Shown here: positions 34,851 to 47,491 of the stretch, piece after piece | How the letters are laid out: each line of letters opens with the position of its first letter | Numbering within the stretch: the stretch's first letter is position 1 | NCBI RefSeq assembly: GCF_958450345.1 | Contig: NC_088782.1 | Span: 37,128,501-37,192,500, forward strand | DNA: 64,000 nucleotides | Direction: 5' to 3' | Source: Calliphora vicina | Lineage: Eukaryota; Arthropoda; Insecta; Diptera; Calliphoridae | Position numbers and translations under genes: made by a program | Notes under the pieces: model-generated | Told to the model about the DNA's origin: nothing | Databases searched by the model: none | What the model saw: only the letters and a program-made list of their open reading frames with translations

Positions 34851-35700
34851 CTGTTGATTTGATTCATCATCCGTAGCTGATAACAATTTAACCGTGCTGC
34901 CGTTGGCCAAATTAAAACTACTATTGACCGACAAATGCTGCTTCATGGGCGAAACACCAATGCGTGAAAAATTATGAAAATCACTGCCGGCGCCCACATC
35001 TTGACTATGATAATCCGAATGAATATCGTTAAGTGTATTATTGCTACCACTAATGGTAGTAATACCACTGGAACTAATGCGTCCTGAAGTGGCTGTTGTA
35101 CGACCACTTATGGTGCCCACACCGCCGCTGCCGCCACCACCCACATCTCGAATGCCAGCACCACGACCAACAACACCGTTAGTGCTCATCAATTCGGTGG
35201 TCGTTATATTCGATATATAACTGCGTGTAGTTTGTGGCGAGGGTGTTATAGGTGGCACCATACTACCACCACTCATGCTGCCACCACCTTCTGCTCTGCG
35301 GCGCATATTAACCCAAGACAAACGATGCTCCTGTTTGCGATCCAAAGTCGTATTATTGCTGGCATATGGATCTTTTGTGGTGGAATTGTGGCCCATTACA
35401 TAAATACTGGTGGCTGTTGAATCGCTGCGCATGCGCATTTGTTCCATTGGTTGTGAGGATGGTGGTGGTGTGGGCGGTGTGGGTAACGTTGACGGCGTTT
35501 TGCCTGCTGCGTACATTTTATTTAAATGTTGTTTTCTTTGTGCCGTTGTGGCTTTCAGCTGCTGCAAATGTTCATCAAGTGCTTCGTCACTTGTTCGGGT
35601 CTTAAACGATGGATTCATGATGTTGATGTTAATGTTAATGATGGGAGCAAAAACTGTTCAAATATACTCGCTTTATCAAAACATTTGTTTTTTTGTAAAT
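34851..35700 (-). CDS. Coding exon with start codon of an unrecognised low-complexity protein
   Basis: The minus-strand exon holds 5' leader (35700-35619), ATG at 35618 and 256 codons to 34851. It ends exactly at CAACAG|GTAAGT, a near-perfect donor that leaves a phase-0 intron. The leader is preceded by TTTCTTTACAG (acceptor ending at 35701), so an earlier non-coding exon probably exists. Residues 10-36 (SDEALDEHLQQLKATTAQRK, then QHLNKMY) could form a helix. Residues 42-55 are Pro/Thr-rich, about 150-175 Gly-rich, and the rest Ser/Thr/Asn-rich and probably disordered. Codon use is GC-richer and far from the AT-driven frames nearby, so this is a real exon. The gene is not recognised and no domain is visible. 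Such N-termini are common in scaffold or regulatory proteins, but that is only a guess. The next exon is not visible in the window, so the intron after this exon may be long and transposon-filled. Confidence 0.85.
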
Positions 35701-36540
35701 CTGTAAAGAAATGATAAAACAAAAAGCCCAGTTATGAATAAAATATTGTTAATTAAATACACAATTCCGAAAAATGAATCACAATGGAATTATTAATACA
35801 GGCTAGCAGGTTCTAACTGACACACAGCCACAGTTTAACATCATACAAAAAGGTGTTCGGGGAAAAAGGTGGTTTTTGAACTGTTTTGAAATTCTTAAAA
35901 TTGTTTTAGCGATAAAGAAAAAATAAACACCAAATCAGTGGCTTTATTGTTCCATTGAATTTTAAATGAATCACATAATCACAAATGTTCATGATAAATT
36001 GACAATGATAAATAGCGGGCATCGTACAAATAGAATTTTAATTAATACAAACCAACAACAAAACCTACATAAACATTAAATGTCAGAGAATTTTTCAAAA
36101 CATTGAATTTTATATAATAGAAGAGTATTGTCAAATTAAAGCAGCATCTCTCTAATAGGGCTGTTAAGAACAACATAGAAATGTTAATGATCCCAGGCAG
36201 ATATTTTGCATGCAAACAATAGTATTATATAACGGTTCCACATATGTACTATGAAATAGACCTGTTAAATCAAACTTTGATTGATAAAATACTATAATAT
36301 TACGGGGAATTTGTGTTAATTGTTTTAAATTTACTAGTGCCGAGACAGGTCTTGTCTTATTATGGCAAAAAGTAAACAATTTATCAACAATTTTGTGACT
36401 CGTATAATAGTATATAGACAAAACAAAAGGTGTATCATTTCGATTCGGTTGTAAAATAATAATATATATTGACCATAGCCCCACATATAGTTCACTTAAT
36501 AAACTAACTAAAATACTAATTATATAATAAAATGGGATAA
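35701..36540. other. AT-rich sequence upstream of the exon, probably intron
   Basis: A 148-residue minus-strand frame (36164-36610) runs through it but is AT-driven, has no family resemblance, and overlaps repeat family C. It is not called as a gene. Confidence 0.5.
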
Positions 36541-36594
36541 TGTTTTGGTCAAGAAATTTAATTCCCACCGCCACACAGAGGGATGGCTTCATAC

Positions 36595-37150
36595 ATTTTT
36601 TTGCAAACATTATAAGGAGTGGTCGTAGAGCGCTGAAATTTGGTACCGATAATTATATGGACCAAACTAAGGCAAAATTAAATTTTATCAAAATCGACTA
36701 CGCCCACTGCCCATACAATCCAAATAGATTTTTTCGCATAAAATTTTTTCTATCCAAGTAAAAGTCTAGAAATTTGGTACATATATTTTCTGAAACAAAA
36801 GAAGAACGTATGCTAAGTTTTATTAAAATCGGCCATGCCCACCGCATACCGCCCATGCAATCTAAATGCAATAAATTTTTGTGCAAAAATTATAAGCAGT
36901 GGTCGTAGAGCATTGAAATTTGGCACCGAGAATTATATTCACTAAATTAAGAAAAAAAATAAAATTTTATCAAAATCGACCACGCCCTCTGCCCATACAA
37001 TCCAAATTGATTTGTTCGCATAAAATTGTTTATATCCAAGCAAAAGTCTAGAAATTTGGTACATACATTTATTGATACAAAAAAGGAACGCATGCCGAGT
37101 TTCGATTAAATCGGTCACGTCCACCGCCCACGAAACCCATACATAGATAA
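36595..37150 (+). repeat. Family C repeat, two ~280 bp tandem copies
   Basis: GTGGTCGTAGAGC occurs at 36619 and 36899, a 280 bp period. Each copy contains two related ~140 bp halves with GAAATTTGGTAC and TTTTATCAAAATCG, followed by CACGCCC or TACGCCC and CTGCCCATACAATCC. Frames across it are by-products. Confidence 0.75.
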
Positions 37151-37679
37151 GAATTTTTTGGATATTTCGTTTGTTATTCGACAAAAAATATGAAGTTTTT
37201 TTTCTTTTAATCGAAACAAGACAATCCCACCTTTCATTTTATTAAAAAAACAGCTTGGGGGAAAGTGGGGCAACATTTTTTTTCCGCCATGGAAAATCAA
37301 AAATAAAATAATTTTTAGAGGCTTATAAATATGGCCATATCTTCTTAACGGTTTATGATAGCCCCATAATTTATTTTTTGTATTTATGGAGAAATGCTAT
37401 ATTTTTCGAATATGTTAAAGTTAAATGGTATTATTAGGAAAATTATACATAAATAAACCACTGAATTGTGTGAAAATCGAAGTAAATTTTTGCTTAAAAA
37501 AAAAAAAATTCTTAAAACTATTAAAACTAGTGTACATTTCATCTTTAAACATTTATCTACAAAACTGCATCATTTGATTTTTGAAATTAAGTGTTTGAAA
37601 AATTGACTTTTTGACACCAAAATCCCTCTGTGTTAATAAACTAACCACCTCATTCCATAAAAACCTTTATCTGTATTTT

Positions 37680-38230
37680 TATTATACCCTTCGCCATGAG
37701 TGGCAAGGGTATATATAAGTTTGTCATTCCGTTTGTAATTTCATTTGCGACCCCACAAAGTATATATATTCTGGATCGTTATAGATAGCGAATTCGATAT
37801 AGCCATGTCCGTCTGTCCGTATGTATGTTGAAATCAACTTTCCGTAGCCCCCAAATAACTTACATACATAATTCATACATCAATGTATCAGAAATTATTC
37901 CGGCTCGGTTGCTATTTAAAATCGGCAAAATCGATTCGATCTACAAATGGCAGAGATATAAGGAAAAAACCGGGACAACCTCGAATAATATAGACAATAT
38001 GGATTGATTTGATATTTCAGTATATTGCAACGATGTATATAAGTTGGACCTACAATGGATCAAAATCGGGAAAAATATTTTTTTACCCGAATTTTTTTTT
38101 TCATCAACAGATTTTTTTGTCTAAATTCTTTTTCAAAAAAAATTAAAAAAATAATTTTTAAAAAACTTTTTAGAAAAACTTTAAAATTTTTTTTTTTTTT
38201 GGATTATAAACATATACACATAAAACCGTG
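37680..38230 (-). repeat. Mini-me-type repeat (family A)
   Basis: TTATACCCTTCGCCATGAGTG, GTATATATATTCTGGATCG, a GTCCGTCTGTCCGTATG tract, GACAACCTCGAATAATATAG and the GGGAAAAATATTTTTTTACC block appear in the usual minus order. The GGCACAGCCGAATA end is missing. The sequence just after it (about 38240-38340) is less AT-rich and unexplained. Confidence 0.8.
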
Positions 38231-41200
38231 GCCGAAAGAGTTAAAACTTAAGCACAAAAACTTAAAAAACCCTGGAGCCCTTGGTACTAGTTCTGCATCG
38301 GCAAATGTGTGGTTACAAATAAAATATCATTGATTACCCACCAACCTACTTCCAAGCACTTTTAACTGGTGCATGTCTTTACCTGGAAGTCAATTGATAT
38401 TGTTTTTAATTTATTACAAACAATTAATTTAGTCATTGTCATTTCATTTGCAAAATTCACCCCAACAACAATTATTAATTTTATTCATACTTGAATTAAT
38501 AAAAAAATTCTACTTAAGTAGACAAACAGACATCAAGTTCACTACAGTTAGACTCAATTAAAATTTATTAATTATTACAAGACAATTTGAAAGCACAGAA
38601 GAGAATACAGGAGGATTCATAATAATAATATTAACGTATCTGCGGTATCGAGCCTTCGCTAGTTATTCACTAATCTACTTGCCAGGCTTTTGATTAGCGA
38701 ATTTAAAGCAGAGATGACACTAACAAGTTATTTATGAAATAGCTAGAGAATGGTGGTGCTGAAAAAAATACAAGATCGTCTCCAATTCAAACTAGAAATA
38801 TTTACACATAGAGCGGAAAGTATAAAAACTCCAACACTTAGGTGTATGACAACTGAGTTAGGTCTTTTATAGAAGAGTTTTCGATCTATATGTCCACAGA
38901 TTACTGTTTTATTCATTGAGCTATTTGATGATTAATTGGTCATCGTTCTCATCCACTTAATGTTGATTATGGTGATGAAAAGTAATGCATTATATAAGTA
39001 ATACGTAACAGGCATCATTGTAAATCTACAGTAAGACCAATGAATGTTTCGTTATTGCTATTACAAAGCTATATATTTTAAGCTGATAGTTATAACTCTA
39101 GATAATTTTATTTCTTTTAGGCCTGTTTCACTAAAATTTTAAAATGTATTTTTTGTTTTCAAAATAAGAAAGAAAATGTTTGTTTCCATTTACTAAAACA
39201 GTACATACATTTTACTACCAAAAAATATGGTTTCAAATCATTGTTTAAAGTTCAACCAAGTGCAGCAAGGTTCTTATTAAAAAAAAAACAAAAAACAATT
39301 GTTTAATATTTAAATGGCTTAAATAAATATTATTTAAACAGTTGCTTTTCAATACAATATGAAAACAGCTGTTGAATATATAAAATCTTTAAATAAATAT
39401 TAAAGTTTCTTTTTATTTACAAACTGTAGACAGTGACAAATCTTAAAAAATACTGATAAAACAGGGAAATTATATATAGAACATGAGTCAACAGGTTGAT
39501 ACATATAATGGAAAGTTTTAAAGTATTTTCATTTCCTTTCTAGATATTTACACTATAATGATTTGTAACAACTAAAGACAAGTTGGGCCTACTAAAACTA
39601 AGAGTCAAATGTGTCTGAACTTATCATTGACATCATCATCTCAGCAAGCCAAACCTGTGCCTGAAATTTTTGTACGAAGGTCTTCCAAGTTCCATGTTCT
39701 ATTTAAGTCGACCACAGGTTGAAAAACAATTGACACAAATTTCCAGCAGGGCTATTAAAAAGTTTTATTTAACTTAATGAGGAAGTAAGAATTGTTTTTA
39801 TACCACGCCTACTTTTATTTCAACAGTGAATCTGATATATTTGTATTTTTTATCGTTTATGCTTTTAACAAAATTCTTTGCTTAAATAATTTTTAAAATA
39901 CTTATTTATCTGCCTGTTATGGTTTAAACCCATTACTTTAAATCTTCAACTAAAGTTACGCATTAAATTAAATGGCTTGCAAACCTTAAATAGAACTAAT
40001 TAAGAAAACAAGATTGCAAATTAATGAGACTACAAAAATACATGTGTATAAATATGCCTAATCAATTAACAATGACCAAAACTGGCCACAAATCATTTAG
40101 TTTAAATAGTTTTTAATGGGTTTTTTATTTTCAATTTCAACTGAAATCAATTTAAATGATTGTTTTACAAATTGCAAAGAATTTATTTATTTGTTTGAAT
40201 ATTTTGTTAATTTTTGTTTTATTTATGTTTGTGTATTAAGTTTCCCAAGAAGTGAATAAATGGATGAGATATAAATTGTGTCATATTTGTAGTGTACTGA
40301 GAGAAATAAATATATGGCAGAATGAAAACAAATCGCGTAAGTATATAAAATGGTAATTTCGTTTGTATATTCAAAATATATTCATTTGCGATCATACAAA
40401 GAATATTTATTCTAGATTCTTATATTCTATTTAAATCAAAATTCCGCAGATCCCAGATAATATCTGTGGTACCCAAATTCTGTATTAAACTTTAGGCAAT
40501 AGTTCGAGAATTTTATTATTGAAGATCAGCAATATATGTCCATAAATGGCTAAGATATGATCAAAAAACCTACGACTACATCCAGGAAAATCAAAACTTG
40601 TACCATGTACTTATTTCGAAGAGTGTATTTACTGTATTATACATAAATATATTTTTGTATTTTATGATAAAAAAGGTAAAAACAATTTGTGTTGTTCTTT
40701 CTACATCTACAAAAAATTAAATGATAATTTATTTGTATGACATTAATTACACAGAATTTTGATAAGTGATAAGATATGTACGCACTCATCTTTAAACATT
40801 TGAGATAAAAACAAAGTGTAGGTAGGTATTTTTTATAAAAATATAAATAATTTGTTTAAAATTTTTCAAAAGTAAATACTTTTACCCACCAAAAACTTAC
40901 ATTACAAAGTTATGAGTTACTTTTCACTACTTACATGGTGATTTCATTGAGTTATTTATTTTTTAAGAGATTAAAACAACAGATTGATTGAAGAAAACAT
41001 TTTACAATCAATTTGGATTCGATTTGAATTAACAAAAATTAAATAATTCATGGATTATTATGAATTAATTCTGAATTTCGTAAACAAGTACTTGTATATT
41101 AGAAAATATGCCAGGCGTTACTAAATTACTTCTAAGTAATGCAGATGGTATGAATTATTCATTGAAAATTTAGTTGTTCCGTAATTGCAAGTCATTACCA

Positions 41201-41330
41201 AGTTTTTGCTTATAATTAATAGCAAATTACTGAAGATTTTAAAATAAATTATCTATAACTTTACCTTAACATATCTACTCTATTTCATGTTTCCAGCTAC
41301 ACTATTATAAAAAATTCAAAAAGTACCAGT
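38231..41330. other. Mostly AT-rich non-coding DNA
   Basis: 38240-38340 and 38580-38830 are moderately GC-richer, but no splice-bounded frame was found. A decayed mini-me fragment in minus orientation lies at 40330-40610 (ATTTGCGATCATACAAAG, CCATAAATGGCTAAGATATG). Confidence 0.45.
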
Positions 41331-42250
41331 CGAAGAACAAAAAAGTACCATTAGTTCTCCCCATGTTTGATTCTAACTTCATTGTGATGCACATCAGCTA
41401 CCTTTCATGTCAATAAGTTTAATAATTTATTGTATAATATTCTAAAAATACCATTAGCAGAAAAAGTACCAATTTCCCTTTTCACTCTTGAACACCCATC
41501 AAGTTTGAATTTTCAAAATACTCCATTTTGCGGAAATTTTTTGTGAGAAACTATTCAAATTAGCCTGATTATCTATAAAGGGTGTGTGAAAATTAGACCT
41601 TCAGTTTAATGACATAAAATTATATAATTATTAAAGCCAATTGGATGAATATTAAAAATGTTGTTCTCTCTATTATTTCAAGTTTTATGTCGATTAGTTT
41701 AATAATTTATAATATTCAAAAAGCACCGTTAGGACAAAAAAGTACCAATTTCCCTTTTCACTCCTGAACACCTGTCAAGTTTGAATTTTTAAAATACTGC
41801 ACTTTGTGGAAAGTTGATGTAATACAATAACGATTCGAAAATGTATTTATATTTTAAAAAAGTACCAAACTGGTTACCCGGATTTCTCTACAAGATATTT
41901 GAGTTTTTATACTACAAATCGATTTTTGATATAAAATATGAGTGTTTGCAGATTGAGCTTATTTGCCTTAAAATCTAAGTATTGATTTCAAGGAAAATAA
42001 GCTCAAAATATTAACGATTTAAGATATTTCAGTTTTTTATAGTTTATAAAAAAAATCGATTTTTAGTATAAAATATGATTAATTACAGGTTGAGTTTATT
42101 TTTCCTAAAATCACAGTACATACTTACGAGGTTGTTGACGATTTAAAATATTTGAGTTTTTATACTAAAACTCGAAAATCGATATGAGTGATCACATATT
42201 GAGCTTATTTTTCCTAAAATCACAGTATTTTGAGATTTTATTTTTTTTTA
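41330..42250 (+). repeat. Tandemly arranged AAAGTACC repeats
   Basis: Two units about 275 bp apart share AAAAAGTACCAATTTCCCTT, TTCACTCYTGAACACC and CAAGTTTGAATTTT (about 41465 and 41740). Three ~120 bp units follow (about 41918, 42055 and 42172) with ATCGATTTTT, TTGAGCTTATTT and CCTAAAATCACAGTA. Origin unknown. Confidence 0.65.
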
Positions 42251-43893
42251 TTTATGAGTAATCACACTCGAGTTCTAAATAGCACCCTGTTAGTCAATGT
42301 TTAAAATTTTATCAAAATTTCGAATAAAATGTGTTTTGCCCCCATTTTTAACCCTTTTTGGTACATTTTTGTTCCCATTGAAATGACAAAAATTTTATTT
42401 AAATGAATTTTAGTACATTAGTGGAAGTTCATAATAAAATATTCATAAATCTATGTCAATTTATAGAAAAACATTATTTTAAGAAAAAAAAGTACCACAA
42501 ATAAATAATATTTTTACCCCTTAATTGTACGAATTTCCAAAAAGTACCAAACAGATGTTTGTAATTAGAAATAAAGAATGGAATTTGAAATATATTTTCA
42601 TGTTTATTGGTTTAAAAGATGCATGGGTTAGCAAAAAAGGACCAAAATATAATTTTTTTTAACCCGTTTTCTTCGTTTTGTAATTGAAGCCTTCAAATAT
42701 CCAAAAATCCCTTCTTTTAAGGATCTACAGTGGGAGAGGTATAGTCCAAATTACTAGGTTAAAAGTCTCCTACATATAAAATATTGAAATATTGAATATT
42801 CTGTATAATGACAAATTTTGTCTCAATTTCCTCAAGAACATATGGACATTAGTTTATTAAAAAAAATTTAAACAAATATATTGAGGAACAACTGCTAAAT
42901 ACCATATGTGGCATAGCACACGTTTAATAGTACAATAACCTGGCACAATTGGAACGTTCCATAAACACTTTTGAATTTTTTTTGTTTTACATTTATATTA
43001 ACACACACCTTTAAGTATACAAATTCATAAAACTATGAGTTTGTCAATGTTTTCAAGAAAGTTTCCAAGAATTTTTTGTTTATAAAATTTGGACTGAAAC
43101 AATACAGCAACACTTACTGACCTTATTTAACCCCTAAATGTCTAAACTTAACCGAGTGTAACATACTTTTTTTCTTATTCAATTGAATAACTGCTGAAAT
43201 TACACCAGCCAGCCAGACCTTTTTCATATTGAAATTTTCGAAGTGACAGCAGAAGTCAACAATTTTAGGGAAACCAACAACCAGCAGATTCTAGTTATGT
43301 TTAGGTTGGTTTTAATGTATGTGCGAATGTTGTGTGGAAAGGGTGGGACAATAAGAAATGTGTTAACAGAATTCATTTGATTCTGTAATATCAAAAAAAT
43401 ATATATTTTTAATAACCTTTTCCATGAAATTCTATAATCTATTTGTAATTTCAAGATATTTTTTCTATAATCTATTTGTAATTTCCAGGTATTTTCCGAA
43501 GCCCCCAGATATCCTATTGAAATATTCATGTTATCTCGGATAATAATTTCTGTACACAGATAACATGTATGTATAGCAAATGAAAGGTACTTCAAAGACA
43601 TTTACTAGAGTGAGGCTTTTTTAGGATGGCGCTTATTTTGCACTTTTCGGATTGCTCCCAGGGTCTAAAATTGTTCTCCGTCATAATTTAAGCAAGATCT
43701 TATAACGTTTAGACTAGAGTTTCCAAAAAACGAAGAAACTGAAAACAACGGTCTCGGTTTTGAAAAATTGAAAACCGGTCGGTCTAGCTTTTAGGCTAGT
43801 TTAATATATATGCGGATCTAAAATGCTCTTTTTATAGGTTAGGTCTGCTTTTTCAATTCAAATTGATCTTTTTGGAAATTAAATTATAACATA
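42251..43893. other. AT-rich DNA with short decayed repeats
   Basis: A direct repeat of TCTATAATCTATTTGTAATT occurs twice at about 43432-43490. The 125-residue minus-strand frame at 43224-43601 overlaps it and mini-me-like pieces, and is not called. Confidence 0.45.
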
Positions 43894-45595
43894 TTGGGTG
43901 TATGACTTAAAAATGCGGGATTTACAATAGATGACGCACAGTGGTTTTCCCTAATTAATTTGCCACGTAAAAAACATAAGGTAGACATGTTATATATCAA
44001 TGGATAGTAGATTTTGTCTACTTTTCAATAATGTATATAACTTTTGACAATTAAAAAATTCATGGAATACTTTTTTGAAAAATATGACAAAAAAATGCTT
44101 TTTATTGAGTTTTTGCATAGATACACATTTTTTAAATTATAATAACATTTTTATTTATGAATATTTTTTAATGAAATTTTACACTTATATAGATTTTTTT
44201 ATTGAAAATGGAAAAATAAAAACAAATTTTGAAATTTGTAATCACGAATCCCGCAATTCCCAAAAAAGTATTGAAAAATTCCAAAAATGGGATATTTTCG
44301 TTTTTTGGCTATAATATCCACACCAGGGGCGGGGTTATCGGAACCCTTTACAAAATAATTAAGAACATATTGGGCCATCTAAAATGGGTTACTATATTTT
44401 GATATTGAATATGCGGTTTGAGAATTTTTGCCCTAAAATTGAATTTTACATAAAAAATAGGCGTTTTTGATGGACTTGGTCCCCTGGGTATCAAAAATTA
44501 TAAATTTTTTTTTCATTTAAAATATTTGACGTTAATTTAGCTTTTCAAAAAGTATAAATTCATTATACATCCTCTTAGAAATTTTTTAGATAACTGAAAA
44601 AGAATAAAAGTACTTTTTTCTCAAAAAAATAGCGAAAATTCGCCTTTTTTAATTTTTTTTAATTCAAATGCATGTAACTTTGGACTCAGTCCTGGTTTTT
44701 AAACAATTCTTCCTTTATTTGATATATACATCTGTTGTGAATCCTATAAAAGAAAAATGGAGAAAATCGGTAAATATTTGGAACCGCGGTCATCAAAAAA
44801 CTGGAGTAGGGTGGGTAAAAAAGTTGAAAATTTAATTTTCAAATGCGGAAATCTCCTAAGCTGTAAGAGATAATTGATAGCTACGACGAGAAGATTCTAT
44901 ATATGCAATTTTTAAAATTGACCATACCCGAGGTGACCTACTTTGGGGACCCTTGGCCCAGCTCTTGGTGGGCTCATGAGGCCCATATTCAAAACTTAAA
45001 CTCGACAACACTTCCCTTAACTTAAACTCGACAACATTACGATAACCCGAATCGCAAAGTCAAATATCCATAGCACTTAAATAATGCTCTGAATTTTTTG
45101 GGATCAAAAGAGTCCTATCTATTATGAGCAGCTGAAATCTGATCAGATCATCACAGGGAACTTGTACAGAATGTAACTGATTCATTTGAAGCGAACATTG
45201 GCCCAGAATAAGCGGCCAGACATGAAACTGTAATATTCCATCATGACAACGCTCGGCCGCATGTTGCAATAACTATTAAAAATTATTTAGAATAAAGTGG
45301 TTGGGAAGTTCTGCCTCCCCCGCTTCATAATCCAGACTGTGCCCCCTCTGTTTACTATTTGTTTCGATCGATGCAGAACGATCTCATTGGGATACGCTTC
45401 ACTTTGGATTGATTCATTCTTGGCCTTAAAAGTTGAGCAATTCTTTTGACTCAGAATCCATATGTTGCCAGAGAGGTGGGAAAAGGTCATAGCTAACAAT
45501 GGCCAATACTTTGAATATATTTATATTGTACAAATATTTCAAAATAAAAGCTAAAAAAAATTAAAAAATCCCGCATTTCACATCGCAATGCAAAA
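43894..45595 (-). mobile_element. mariner (mauritiana-like) ends flanking a ~1.08 kb unrelated segment
   Basis: TTGGGTGTATGACTTAAAAA starts at 43894 after TA, and mariner sequence continues for only about 45 bp. It resumes at about 45024 in the same orientation (CATTACGATAACCC, the KWIHYDNP region). From there it reads through the YYEQLKSDQIITGNLYRM region and the C-terminal LPPLLHNPDCAPSVYYLFRS region to GQYFE. The right TIR is cut after AAATCCCGCATTT. The strand of the transposase is plus by these ends; the minus sign here only flags antisense frames. Internal deletions remove the HTH and the first Asp. Confidence 0.75.
43939..45020. other. Unclassified segment inside the mariner
   Basis: Non-coding, with GC-richer islets (GGGGCGGGGTTATCGGAACC near 44330; GACCCTTGGCCCAGCTCTTG near 44950) and, at its right end, a short tandem repeat of ACTTAAACTCGACAACA. 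No inverted ends were found. It is probably another old repeat inserted in, or joined to, the mariner. Confidence 0.5.
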
Positions 45596-45665
45596 TAGTG
45601 CATTTGGCAAGTTACATGTTTCTATTCTGTAGCACAGTGTTATTAATTAACAAACTCTGAAACAT

Positions 45666-45884
45666 TTGGTTAATTCACAAGGTCTCCTGTCATGTCATAT
45701 TGTCAAAATGGTTTGAACATTTTGTTATTGCCTGTCAAGGAAAAAATGTCCTTAAATAATACTACTCTGTATGCTATGTTTATTGTGTTATCGTAACGAA
45801 CCAGAGACCTGCGCCAAATGCCTAAGAGCCGGTTAAGCCAAGCCTCCGAGTCGTGAAATGTTAGAGACCTTGTGAATCGACCAA
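45666..45884. mobile_element. MITE with ATTCACAAGGTCTC ends
   Basis: TTGGTTAATTCACAAGGTCTC (left) is complemented by GAGACCTTGTGAATCGACCAA (right), 219 bp. It shares GGTCTCCTGTC..TATTGTCA-AATG with the longer-armed element at 20864-21110, so the two may be one family. Confidence 0.7.
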
Positions 45885-46619
45885 TTGTGTACATATTAGT
45901 TAAATTTTGTTATAATCAGAACACTTTTAAAGTTTTAGCTGCTTCTTTTGTAATACCCTTTATTTCCCACAAGCAACTTAATGAGCTTCTTCATTTTTAA
46001 TTTTCTTTTTTTTTTATACTTTAACAAACATAAATAACTTTTTACAATACACTCTCGCCTAAATACAGACTTTAGAGCTCTTCACAACATTAATAAACGA
46101 CTTCATATCCCGACAACTGATGTTTCTGATGAAAACAAGAAAAGAAAAATAAAAACAGCAGAATGAAACAAAAGCTAAAAGTGTTTTAAAAATAGAGAAA
46201 GAAGTTTTAACAAGTCCAAGTGCAACCGTGCATAAAACTAATGATGATTATTAATGAAATGTTTTCTTTTAGACCATTTTCATAGCATTTTCGTTCATTA
46301 CAATGGTGTTTATCAACATGCGCCAGTGGCTGGTAACCAGCAACAAGTTCATGGCGTAAACTTTTGAGAAACGCTTATAAAAAAATAAATTAAAATATTG
46401 TGTTTACTTGAGAATATAACATCAAATATATTCTGCTGGTAGTATTAGATATAATTCTGAAAATGTTTGCAAATTTTAAAAGTAATTTAAATGTAGGCAT
46501 TTAAACCATATTTACTATCACTCTAACCAAACATTAAACATTAGTGTTCACCAAAAAAAATGAAAAGCAAACTTTGTACGAAAATTACTGTTGGTAAATA
46601 TTAATAAAACTATTTCTAA
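45885..46619. other. AT-rich non-coding DNA
   Basis: No feature recognised. Confidence 0.5.
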
Positions 46620-46782
46620 AGCTACGTATACACTGTTGTCATATTCTTACAATATTGTCAGAAAATGTTCAATAAATGGTTAACACCCAAATGTTTCAAC
46701 ATAATTATGTTAAGTTCTCATGGTTGTGTTAACCATTTTCTGAGCATGTTCCTGACAATCTGACAACCGTGTGTACGTAGCT
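46620..46782. mobile_element. 163 bp PIF/Harbinger-like MITE, copy 1
   Basis: Ends AGCTACGTATACACTGTTGT and, reversed, AGCTACGTACACACGGTTGT; TAA on both sides (46617-46619 and 46783-46785). Inside are AATGTTCAATAAATGGTTAA and TGGTTGTGTTAACCAT, shared with copy 2. Confidence 0.88.
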
Positions 46783-46825
46783 TAATATTATGGCCAGCTG
46801 TCAAACTTATATGTATATAAACTTA

Positions 46826-46958
46826 AACTACGTGTACACTGTTGTCAGATCTTACAACGTTGTCAGAAAAATGTTCAATAAATGGTTAACAACCATATGT
46901 TTCAACATAAGTTCACATGGTTGTGTTAACCATATTCTGACAACGTGTAAACGTGCCT
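46826..46958. mobile_element. 133 bp PIF/Harbinger-like MITE, copy 2
   Basis: Ends AACTACGTGTACACTGTTGT and, reversed, AGGCACGTTTACACGTTGTC; TTA on both sides (46823-46825 and 46959-46961). The interior matches copy 1. Different target triplets (TAA and TTA) show two separate insertions 43 bp apart rather than one duplication. Confidence 0.85.
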
Positions 46959-46961
46959 TTA

Positions 46962-47491
46962 TCACTGAAGAGTATAAAACGAAACAATTCCGTACGGAAT
47001 TTTTTGTTTTCTTCATACCTTTGTGTAGCAGTCTAATACTGGATATTGTTCCCATGTGTACAGAATTTAAGTGCGTAATTTAAAATAAGTAATGTTAAGA
47101 TTTAAACTAATATATTTTTTTATTATTGTACAGATATTCTCATCTCCTTCCGCCCCTGAGTGTAACTAACATTAGCACCTTAATTAAAATTATTTTTCGT
47201 TCATGCTGAAAAAACATCCGCTGTTGAATGTTTATCGTTAGAATGAAAAGTTATATAATAAAAATAATAGTAATAATGCTAAATTCACAGAAGCTGTGGC
47301 AATTAGACAGACAACACACTCACAGAAATTATAGCGATCATTTAGGATCATTATAAAATTATAGCACGTAATTATGAATGATGTCAACTACAGCAGCTAT
47401 AATTTTGCAAATATTTTTTTTATTTTTTTGTAAATAATAAATATTACTTTTTAGTAATTAATTTTGAATATAGAGAAGAAACAAATTAGAA
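46962..47491. other. AT-rich non-coding DNA
   Basis: No feature recognised. Confidence 0.5.

Noticed and set aside
36164..36610. 148-residue minus-strand open frame
   Set aside because: Ile/Tyr/Leu-rich AT-driven composition, overlaps repeat family C, no splice sites or family motif.
38055..38333. Coding exon ending ...NPGALGTSSASANVWLQIKYH
   Set aside because: Most of the frame is the A/T-rich part of a mini-me repeat. The last 30 codons look less random but have no convincing acceptor.
43224..43601. 125-residue minus-strand open frame
   Set aside because: Contains an internal direct duplication of non-coding origin and mini-me-like pieces; no domain.
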